Of a DNA stretch of 64,000 bases, positions 58,272 through 64,000 are shown in pieces (the stretch's first letter is position 1; every line of letters begins with the position of its first letter). Under the pieces are notes generated by a model, which was not told the origin of the DNA, searched no databases, and worked only from the letters and a program-made list of their open reading frames with translations. The position numbers and the translations under genes are program-made. The stretch comes from Microbacterium telephonicum (lineage in GTDB: Bacteria > Actinomycetota > Actinomycetes > Actinomycetales > Microbacteriaceae): positions 682,001 to 746,000 of the forward strand of contig NZ_RCDB01000002.1 in the NCBI RefSeq assembly GCF_003651225.1. The letters run 5' to 3'.

Positions 58272-60134
58272 TCAGGCGCGAACGCGGGAGCGCATCACAT
58301 CGATGCGCGACTGCAGCTGGGCGACGGTGGCGCGGGCCACCTCGGGGCCGCCGCAGATGCGTCGCAGCTCGGAGTGGACCGACCCGTGCGGCTCGCCCGA
58401 CTGCCGCGCGTAGAGCCCGACGAGGCTGTTCAGCAGCTGCCGCTGCTCGCGCAACGTGCGGTGCAACGGGGCGGGTATGCCGGTCTCCGGCGTCGCCATC
58501 GGCGCGTCGCTCTCGCCCTCGCGGGCCTCGCGGGCGCGCCGGTGCCGGGACTGCCGGGATTGGCGCTGCATGAGCAGCTCATGCACGTGCTCAGGCTCGA
58601 GCAGCCCCGGGATGCCGAGGAACTCCTCCTCCTCGGGCGTGCCGGGCACGGCGAGCTGGCCGAACTCCTTGCCGTCGAACAGCACGCGGTCGAAGTGGGC
58701 GACCGAGCCGAGCGCCTGGTAGCTGAACTCCTCGGTGAGCTCGTCGGAGGCCTTCTCCTCGCGCTCCGCCTCGGCCAGCAGGGTGTCTTCGAGGCCGTCG
58801 TCGTCACCGCTCTCCCGGTCGAGGGCGTGGTCGCGCTGACGCTCCATCTCGCCGGCGAGGCTCATCAGCTGCGGCACGTGCGGCAGGAAGACGGATGCCG
58901 TCTCACCGCGGCGCCGGGCGCGCACGTAGCGGCCGATCGCCTGCGCGAAGAACAGCGGCGTCGAGGCGCTCGTGGCGTACACGCCGACCGCGAGCCGCGG
59001 CACGTCGACGCCCTCCGACACCATGCGCACCGCGACCATCCAACGGGTCGTGGCCCCGGCGAACTGCTCGATCCGCCCCGAGGCGGCCTTGTCGTCGGAG
59101 AGGACGACGGTGGGCGCCTCCCCGGTGATCCCGCGCAGGATCGCCGCGTACGCGCGTGCCGCGGTCTGGTCGGTCGCGATGACGAGACCTCCGGCATCCG
59201 GCACGTCCTGCCGCACCTCGCTGAGGCGCTTGTCGGCCGAGGCGAGCACCGCCGGGATCCAGTCGCCCTCCGGGTCGAGCGCCGTGCGCCACGCCTGCGC
59301 GTTGATGTCCTTCGTGTTGTCCTGGCCGAGGTGCGCCTCGTACTCGTCGCCCGCCTTCGTGCGCCAGCGCATCTTGCCGGCGTACACGAGGAACAGCACG
59401 GGACGCACGACGCCGTCGGCGAGCGCCCGACCGTAGCCGTAGTTGTAGTCGGTGCGCGAGAGGCGGATGCCCTTCTCGTTCGGGTGGTACTCGACGAACG
59501 GGATGGGCGCCGTGTCGGAGCGGAACGGGGTGCCCGACAACAGCAGGCGCCGGGTCGCACGGCCGTAGGCCTCGCGCAGCGCGTCGCCCCAGCTGAGCGC
59601 GTCGCCGCCGTGATGCACCTCGTCGAGGATCACGAGCGTGCGCGCGCTGTCGGTGATGTGCGTGTGCACCGACGCTTTGACCGCCACCTGCGCGTACGTC
59701 ACCGCGACCCCGTGATACTGCCGGGAGGGCACGCCGTGCCGGTTGCTGAAGCGGGGGTCGAGCCGGATCCCGACGCGGGCGGCGGCGTCGGCCCACTGCG
59801 TCTTCAGGTGCTCGGTGGGGGCCACGACGACGATGCGCTCGACCACATGACGGCGCAGCAGCTCGGAGGCCAGACGCAGCGCGAAGGTCGTCTTGCCGGC
59901 GCCGGGGGTCGCGGCGGCGAGGAAGTCACGCGGTCCGCCGCCGGGCCCGTCGGGTCCGTCGGCCTCGAAGTACGCCTCGAGCGCCTCGGCCTGCCAGGCA
60001 CGCAGGTTCTGGGCGGTTCCCCACGGCGCGCGCTGCGGGAACGAGGGCGAGAGGTGCTCGGCGGCGAAGCTTCCGAAGTGGGGCTGTTCCGGCGTCTGCT
60101 CCACGCTCTGGTCCCCCCTCTCCGGCGCTGTCAC
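58272..60134 (-). CDS. DEAD/DEAH-box helicase (SF2)
   Basis: A 620-aa ATPase. Walker A 'TPGAGKTT' (about 88-95), DEVH box 'LVILDEVHHGG', 'LLLSGTPFRSD' (motif III) and 'QAIGRYVRARR' (motif VI) are present, plus a C-terminal Arg- and Glu-rich tail. Its architecture resembles restriction-type (UvrB/ResIII-like) helicases. No associated nuclease or methyltransferase gene is visible, so a restriction role is not supported. GTG at 60134 is favoured, with TAGGGT 8 nt before it and no convincing ribosome site. Confidence 0.85.
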   Translation of the reverse strand: MTAPERGDQSVEQTPEQPHFGSFAAEHLSPSFPQRAPWGTAQNLRAWQAEALEAYFEADGPDGPGGGPRDFLAAATPGAGKTTFALRLASELLRRHVVERIVVVAPTEHLKTQWADAAARVGIRLDPRFSNRHGVPSRQYHGVAVTYAQVAVKASVHTHITDSARTLVILDEVHHGGDALSWGDALREAYGRATRRLLLSGTPFRSDTAPIPFVEYHPNEKGIRLSRTDYNYGYGRALADGVVRPVLFLVYAGKMRWRTKAGDEYEAHLGQDNTKDINAQAWRTALDPEGDWIPAVLASADKRLSEVRQDVPDAGGLVIATDQTAARAYAAILRGITGEAPTVVLSDDKAASGRIEQFAGATTRWMVAVRMVSEGVDVPRLAVGVYATSASTPLFFAQAIGRYVRARRRGETASVFLPHVPQLMSLAGEMERQRDHALDRESGDDDGLEDTLLAEAEREEKASDELTEEFSYQALGSVAHFDRVLFDGKEFGQLAVPGTPEEEEFLGIPGLLEPEHVHELLMQRQSRQSRHRRAREAREGESDAPMATPETGIPAPLHRTLREQRQLLNSLVGLYARQSGEPHGSVHSELRRICGGPEVARATVAQLQSRIDVMRSRVRA

Positions 60135-60142
60135 GAGTGACC

Positions 60143-60148
60143 ACCCTA
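60143..60148 (-). promoter_or_regulatory. -10 box for leaderless helicase gene
   Basis: TAGGGT on the minus strand ends 8 nt before the helicase GTG at 60134. The region 60149-60226 also holds the start region of the divergent SGNH gene. Confidence 0.5.
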
Positions 60149-60226
60149 AACGCTCCCGACGACACCGGCGCCGCCGTCGGCGCGGGACGGTAGCCTCGGA
60201 GGGCAGTGTCAACGGCGAGGAGCATC

Positions 60227-61099
60227 ATGCGCAGGAACGAACCCTCCCACGACGACCGGCGTTCGCCGTACGTCCCCAACGCCGCCGCCCATCCGTGGCG
60301 CCGGATGGTCTCCCTCGGCGACTCGTTCACCGAGGGGGTGGGCGACCCCGACCCGAACGCCCCGAACGGCCTGCGCGGCTGGGCGGACCGCGTCGCCGAG
60401 GTGCTGGCGAGCCAGGTCGACGACTTCGCCTACGCGAACCTCGCCGTGCGCGGCAAGCTCATCGGACAGATCACCGCCGACCAGATCGAGCCGGCGCTGG
60501 CCCTCCAGCCCGACCTCGTCACCTTCTCCGCCGGCGGCAACGACGTCATCCGCCCCGGCGCCGATCCGGATGACGTCGCCCAGCAGTTCGAGGACGCCGT
60601 CGTGCGCCTGTCGTCGCAGGGCGCGACGCTCGTCGTGTTCACCGGGATTGACACGAACTTCACGCCGGTGTTCCGCGGCATCCGGGGCCGGGTCGCGATC
60701 TACAACGAGAACATCCGCGCGATCGCCGACCGCTACGACTGCATCGTCGCCGATCAGTGGGCGCTCAAGGAGGTGCAGGACATGCGCTTCTTCGACGACG
60801 ACCGCCTGCACTACAACACGCTCGGGCACCACGAGATCGCCCGGATGGTGCTGCGCACCCTGAACGTGCCCAACGACCTGCAGCCGATGCAGCCCGATCC
60901 GCTGCCGCTGCGCACGTGGCGCGCGGCCCGTGCCGGGGACCTGGTGTGGGCGCGCGAGTACCTCGTGCCGTGGGTGCTGCGCCGCGTGCGCCACCAGTCC
61001 TCGGGCGACCACGTCACGGCGAAGCGCCCCGACGCGCTGCCCGTCTTCATCGAGGCGCCCGGCGCCGACCGCGCCGCCGACCCCGGCCACCCGGCCTGA
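60227..61099 (+). CDS. SGNH/GDSL hydrolase
   Basis: A 290-aa hydrolase. GDSFTEG (Ser near 31) is block I, 'TFSAGGNDVI' block III with the Asn, and 'FDDDRLHYNTLGH' holds the acidic residue and catalytic His. No signal peptide was found, so it is probably cytoplasmic. The ATG at 60227 is preferred over a GTG at 60206, since GAGGAG lies 5 nt upstream of the ATG. The substrate is unknown; esterase or carbohydrate deacetylase are options. Confidence 0.92.
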   Translation: MRRNEPSHDDRRSPYVPNAAAHPWRRMVSLGDSFTEGVGDPDPNAPNGLRGWADRVAEVLASQVDDFAYANLAVRGKLIGQITADQIEPALALQPDLVTFSAGGNDVIRPGADPDDVAQQFEDAVVRLSSQGATLVVFTGIDTNFTPVFRGIRGRVAIYNENIRAIADRYDCIVADQWALKEVQDMRFFDDDRLHYNTLGHHEIARMVLRTLNVPNDLQPMQPDPLPLRTWRAARAGDLVWAREYLVPWVLRRVRHQSSGDHVTAKRPDALPVFIEAPGADRAADPGHPA

Positions 61100-61110
61100 C
61101 CGACGCGGCC

Positions 61111-61206
61111 GCGCCGAGTTCGCCGGTCACGCGCCGAGTTCGCCGGTCACGCGCCGAGTTCGCCGGTCCCGCGCCGAGTTCGCCGGTCACGCGCCGAGTT
61201 CGCCGG
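61111..61206. repeat. 20-bp tandem repeat, five units
   Basis: GCGCCGAGTTCGCCGGTCAC is repeated from 61111 to about 61206 (one unit has TCCC, and the last is partial). The array lies between two convergent genes, after the SGNH stop and before the SpoU stop. It does not form a CRISPR: there are no spacers. Confidence 0.9.
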
Positions 61207-61274
61207 CGAGGTCGCGACCGCAGCGGCGAAGTCGCGCAGGTTCGCCGGGCCGAGCGCGCCGAACGCGGCTCGCG

Positions 61275-62066
61275 TCAGCGCAGGGCCCAGAGGGCGACGG
61301 CGCTGGCGGCGGCCACGTTGAGCGAGTCGACGCCGCCGGCCATCGGGATCGTCACGACCGTGTCGGCCGCCTCCAGCGCGCGCCGCGACAGCCCGTCGCC
61401 CTCGGCACCGAGCAGCAGGCCGACGCGGGCTGGACGATCGGCGACGAACGCGTCGAGCGGCACGGCGTCGTCGGCGAGCGCGAGGGCCGCCAGATGCAGC
61501 CCCGCCTCGTGCAGCACGCCGCGGGCCTCGGGCCACTCCGGCAGACGGGTCCACGGCACCTGGAAGACCGTGCCCATGCTCACCCGCACGCTCCGTCGGT
61601 ACAGCGGGTCGGCGCAGCGCGGTGTGACGAGCACGGCGTCCGCCCCGAGCCCGGCCGCGCCGCGGAAGGCTGCGCCGACGTTGGTGTGGTCGACGATGTC
61701 CTCGAGGATCAGCACGGTCCGTGCCCCCGCCACGACCTCGGCCACGCCCGGCAGCACCGGCCGGTGCATCGCGGCCAGCGCGCCCCGGTGCACCGTGTAG
61801 CCGGTGAGACGCTCCGCGACGGCATCCGTCACGACGTAGACGGGCGCCTCCCCCGCCAGCAGCTCGACCTCGGCGAGCCACTTCTCCTGCACGAGCACCG
61901 ACCGCGGCCGGTGACCGGCGGCGACGGCGCGCGCGATGACCTTCGCCGATTCGGCGATGTACAGGCCGCCGGCCGGTTCCAGCACCCGGCGCAGCGTCAC
62001 GTCGGTGAGGTCGCGGTAGTCGGCGAGCCGGGGGTCGGCGGGGTCGTCGATCCGGATGACGCTCAT
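61275..62066 (-). CDS. SpoU/TrmH-type RNA 2'-O-methyltransferase
   Basis: A 263-aa SPOUT methyltransferase using SAM for ribose methylation of rRNA or tRNA. 'ILEDIVDHTNVGAAFRGAA' (motif 1, with the conserved Asn), 'GLLLGAEGDGLS' (motif 2) and 'VTIPMAGGVDSLNVAAASAV' (motif 3) are all intact. An N-terminal RNA-binding extension precedes them. The ATG at 62066 is chosen since the longer frame has no conserved sequence. The specific target nucleoside is unknown. Confidence 0.93.
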   Translation of the reverse strand: MSVIRIDDPADPRLADYRDLTDVTLRRVLEPAGGLYIAESAKVIARAVAAGHRPRSVLVQEKWLAEVELLAGEAPVYVVTDAVAERLTGYTVHRGALAAMHRPVLPGVAEVVAGARTVLILEDIVDHTNVGAAFRGAAGLGADAVLVTPRCADPLYRRSVRVSMGTVFQVPWTRLPEWPEARGVLHEAGLHLAALALADDAVPLDAFVADRPARVGLLLGAEGDGLSRRALEAADTVVTIPMAGGVDSLNVAAASAVALWALR

Positions 62067-62148
62067 GCCCCCACTCTCCCACGCACCCCGTAACAAGCCG
62101 GTAAACCGGGAGGCGTAGGCTCTGCCCGGGAAGAGGAACCGAGGGGAC

Positions 62149-62994
62149 ATGACGACGGTGCTGCAGTTCGATCAGGCCACGACGGCCCTCGTCGGACGCG
62201 CCGTCGACGCCCTCGCGGGGCGGCGGGTCGCCGTGCTCACGGGGGCGGGCGTGTCGACCGACTCGGGCATTCCGGACTACCGCGGCAAGGGGGCGCCGAC
62301 GCGCACGCCGATGACCGCGCAACAGTTCCTCGACTCGGATGCCGCGCGCCGGCGCTACTGGGTCGGCAGCCATCTCGGTTGGAAGGCGTTCGCCGCCGCC
62401 GACCCCAACCCCGGCCACGAGGCGCTCGCCGCGCTCGAGCGGGGCGGCGTCGCGACCGGGGTCATCACGCAGAACGTCGACGGCCTCCACCTGCGCGCGG
62501 GCAGCCGCCGCGTCGTGGAGCTGCACGGCACGATGCGCCGCGTGTTCTGCACCCACTGCGGCCAGGTGTTCGACCGCCGCGACCTCGCAGCCCGCGTCGA
62601 ATCCGACAATCCCTGGATCGCGGTTCCCGACAACGTCGAGCTCGGCCCCGACGGCGACGTGCTGCCGGCCAGCTCCGACGGCTTCGTCGTGCCGACCTGC
62701 AGTGTGTGCGACGGCATGCTCAAGCCCGACGTCGTCTTCTTCGGCGAGTACATCCCGGTCGACAAGTTCGCCGAGGCGGAGCAGCTCGTGCGCGGCAGCG
62801 ACGCGCTGCTCGTGGCGGGGTCCTCACTCGTCGTCAACTCGGGCGTGCGGCTGGTGGAGCGCGCACGCCGCGCACGGATGCCGATCGTCATCGTCAACCG
62901 CGGGCAGACGCGCGCGGACAAGAAGGCGACCGTGAAGATCGACGCCGGCACCTCCGAGGTGCTGCAGGCGCTCACCGCCGCACTCGCGACGTAG
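62149..62994 (+). CDS. Sirtuin-type NAD-dependent protein deacylase
   Basis: A 281-aa Sir2 family enzyme removing acyl groups from lysines with NAD. 'LTGAGVSTDSGIPDYRGKG' binds NAD, 'QNVDGLH' is the catalytic region, and the zinc site is CTHC plus CSVC ('CTHCGQVF', 'CSVCDG'). GAGG precedes the ATG. The TAG stop at 62992-62994 also serves as the first three bases of the next gene's -10 box. It is a class II/IV-like bacterial sirtuin and cytoplasmic. Confidence 0.95.
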   Translation: MTTVLQFDQATTALVGRAVDALAGRRVAVLTGAGVSTDSGIPDYRGKGAPTRTPMTAQQFLDSDAARRRYWVGSHLGWKAFAAADPNPGHEALAALERGGVATGVITQNVDGLHLRAGSRRVVELHGTMRRVFCTHCGQVFDRRDLAARVESDNPWIAVPDNVELGPDGDVLPASSDGFVVPTCSVCDGMLKPDVVFFGEYIPVDKFAEAEQLVRGSDALLVAGSSLVVNSGVRLVERARRARMPIVIVNRGQTRADKKATVKIDAGTSEVLQALTAALAT

Positions 62995-62997
62995 GCT
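62992..62997 (+). promoter_or_regulatory. -10 box of the histidine phosphatase gene, overlapping the sirtuin stop
   Basis: TAGGCT. Its TAG is the stop codon of the sirtuin gene, and it ends 6 nt before the GTG at 63004. No ribosome site fits. Confidence 0.6.
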
Positions 62998-63003
62998 CGA
63001 AGG

Positions 63004-63609
63004 GTGACGACCCTCACCCTCGTGCGCCACGGCGAGACCGACTGGAACAAGAGCCGCCGTATCCAGGGCTCCACCGACATCCCGCTCAACGACACCGGCC
63101 GCGCCCAGGCGCTCGAGACCGGCCGCAGGTTGCGGACCGAGCTCGCCGGCCAGGAGCCGCTGCTGGTCGCCTCCAGCGACCTGTCCCGCGCCCACGAGAC
63201 GGCCCGCATCATCGCGGCCGAACTCGGCGCCGCCGAGCCGGAGACCTATCCCGAACTGCGCGAGCGCGGATACGGGGAGGCGGAGGGCGCCACGATCGAC
63301 CAGTTCTCGGCTCGCTGGGGCGAGTGGGCGACCGCCGAGGTGCCGGACGCCGAAGCGTGGGAGGACGTGCGCACGCGTGCGGTCACGGGTCTGCGCCTCG
63401 CCGTCCGCGACGCGCGGCGCCGCACCGCGCCGACGGCGCCGTCCCTCGTCGTCGTCGCACACGGCGCGCTCATCCGCGAGCTCATCCGCCATGCGACCGG
63501 CGGCGCGTTCCCGGCTCCGGGCGAGCGCCTCGCGAACGGCTCGACCCACACGTTCGTGCTCGAGCGCGAGCGCCTGCGGCTGCTGGACTACGCCCCGATC
63601 AGCGGCTGA
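63004..63609 (+). CDS. Histidine phosphatase family protein
   Basis: A 201-aa member of the phosphoglycerate mutase-like histidine phosphatases. 'LTLVRHGETDWN' contains the phosphohistidine (His in RHGE), and the second catalytic His is in 'VVVAHGALIREL'. The phosphate pocket arginines are in 'SSDLSRAHETA'. Possible substrates are sugar phosphates, alpha-ribazole phosphate or nucleotides; none is decided by context. It starts with GTG and is probably leaderless. Confidence 0.93.
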   Translation: MTTLTLVRHGETDWNKSRRIQGSTDIPLNDTGRAQALETGRRLRTELAGQEPLLVASSDLSRAHETARIIAAELGAAEPETYPELRERGYGEAEGATIDQFSARWGEWATAEVPDAEAWEDVRTRAVTGLRLAVRDARRRTAPTAPSLVVVAHGALIRELIRHATGGAFPAPGERLANGSTHTFVLERERLRLLDYAPISG

Positions 63610-63645
63610 GCCCCGTCGCGGGCTGAGCCCCGCCACCGGCGACGG

Positions 63646-64000
63646 TCAGGCGCGTCGCAGCACGGTGCGGGCGTGCCGCAGCAGCGGCTCGTCGATCATG
63701 CGCCCTTCGAACGCGAACACGCCCGGCGCGCCGTCGGCGGCCTCCAGCAGGCGCCGCGCCCACGCGACCGTCTGCGGGTCGGGGCGGTAGGCCTCGCGCA
63801 CGACCTCGACCTGCGAAGGGTGGATGCAGCCGGTCGCGGCGAAGCCGCTCGCAGCGGCGTCGGTCGCCTCCCGGCGCAGTCCCCTCACGTCGGCGATGTC
63901 CAGGTGCACGGCGTCGATCGCCGCCTTGCCCCGTGCCCCGGCGGCCAGCAGCACCCGGGAGCGGGCGTACCGCACGACGTCGCGGTATCGTCCCGGTTCG
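63646..64000 (-). CDS. CitE-like CoA ester lyase, truncated by window edge
   Basis: The C-terminal part of a HpcH/HpaI-aldolase/citrate lyase beta family protein. 'VHLDIADVRGLRREATDAAA' and 'ATGCIHPSQVEVV' are the typical end of the CoA-ester lyase barrel (CIHPSQ). At least 118 codons are visible; the N-terminus lies beyond 64000. Members cleave citryl-, malyl- or methylmalyl-CoA-like esters. The exact substrate cannot be told. It is convergent with the histidine phosphatase gene. Confidence 0.88.
   Translation of the reverse strand, partial: EPGRYRDVVRYARSRVLLAAGARGKAAIDAVHLDIADVRGLRREATDAAASGFAATGCIHPSQVEVVREAYRPDPQTVAWARRLLEAADGAPGVFAFEGRMIDEPLLRHARTVLRRA

Noticed and set aside
58272..60134. 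Restriction or defence helicase system
   Set aside because: The helicase has no nuclease, methyltransferase or other defence gene next to it, only an SGNH hydrolase and a transporter.
61111..61206. CRISPR array
   Set aside because: The 20-bp units are contiguous with no spacers and there are no cas genes in the window.

Overview
The window is high-GC chromosomal DNA from an actinobacterium. Gene content, gene order and the dispersed repeat families point to the Microbacteriaceae, most likely Microbacterium or a close relative; this is inferred from the sequence, without a database search. Nearly everything is core chromosome. I see no phage, insertion sequence, CRISPR array, secondary-metabolite cluster or defence island.

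Layout. 1-782: edge-truncated AbiEi-like/nuclease-fold protein. 830-2892: leuA with a leucine-rich leader peptide. 2954-3577: lipoprotein. 3585-10873: a minus-strand heat-shock/RNA-metabolism operon (CIRCE-hrcA-dnaJ-rsmE-HIT-phoH-ybeY-CNNM-era). 10877-14648: hemW, a DUF1990 gene and lepA. 14858-19639: a very large secreted nuclease/5'-nucleotidase. 19721-21665: hydrolase and MFS exporter. 21848-26521: rpsT converging on holA-comEC-comEA. 26630-30572: leuS and pabB. 30613-33128: dedA, an App1-like phosphatase and a SRAP (YedK) gene. 33196-35136: GlcNAc-type PTS permease. 35512-42526: the ribosome/Obg operon (rplU-rpmA-obg-proB-proA-small membrane protein-nadD-acidic membrane protein-rsfS) followed by tRNA-Ala. 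42578-46261: DUF4031, RNase E/G and VKOR. 46262-48105: repeat arrays around a DUF222/HNH (13E12-like) gene. 48149-53901: ndk-DUF4233-folC-ileS with a T-box leader. 53924-58115: pentapeptide protein, uppP, M20 peptidase, tRNA-Leu and a ferritin-like/VIT fusion. 58272-64000: helicase, SGNH hydrolase, SpoU methyltransferase, sirtuin, histidine phosphatase and a truncated CitE-like lyase.

Genes are tightly packed. Many pairs overlap as ATGA, GTGA or TGATG, so translational coupling is likely. A recurrent feature is a -10 hexamer of the form TAGNNT placed 6-8 nt before a start codon that lacks a Shine-Dalgarno sequence, indicating extensive leaderless transcription.

The most interesting signals are regulatory and structural. 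They are: the leuA leader, whose leucine codons could pair with the leuA ribosome-binding site; -10 boxes that share a TAG with the upstream stop codon; covarying dispersed hairpin repeats, one fragment of which seems to have become codons inside lepA; and a tandem pair of long intergenic hairpins after rpsT. I found no convincing wholly new multi-gene system.
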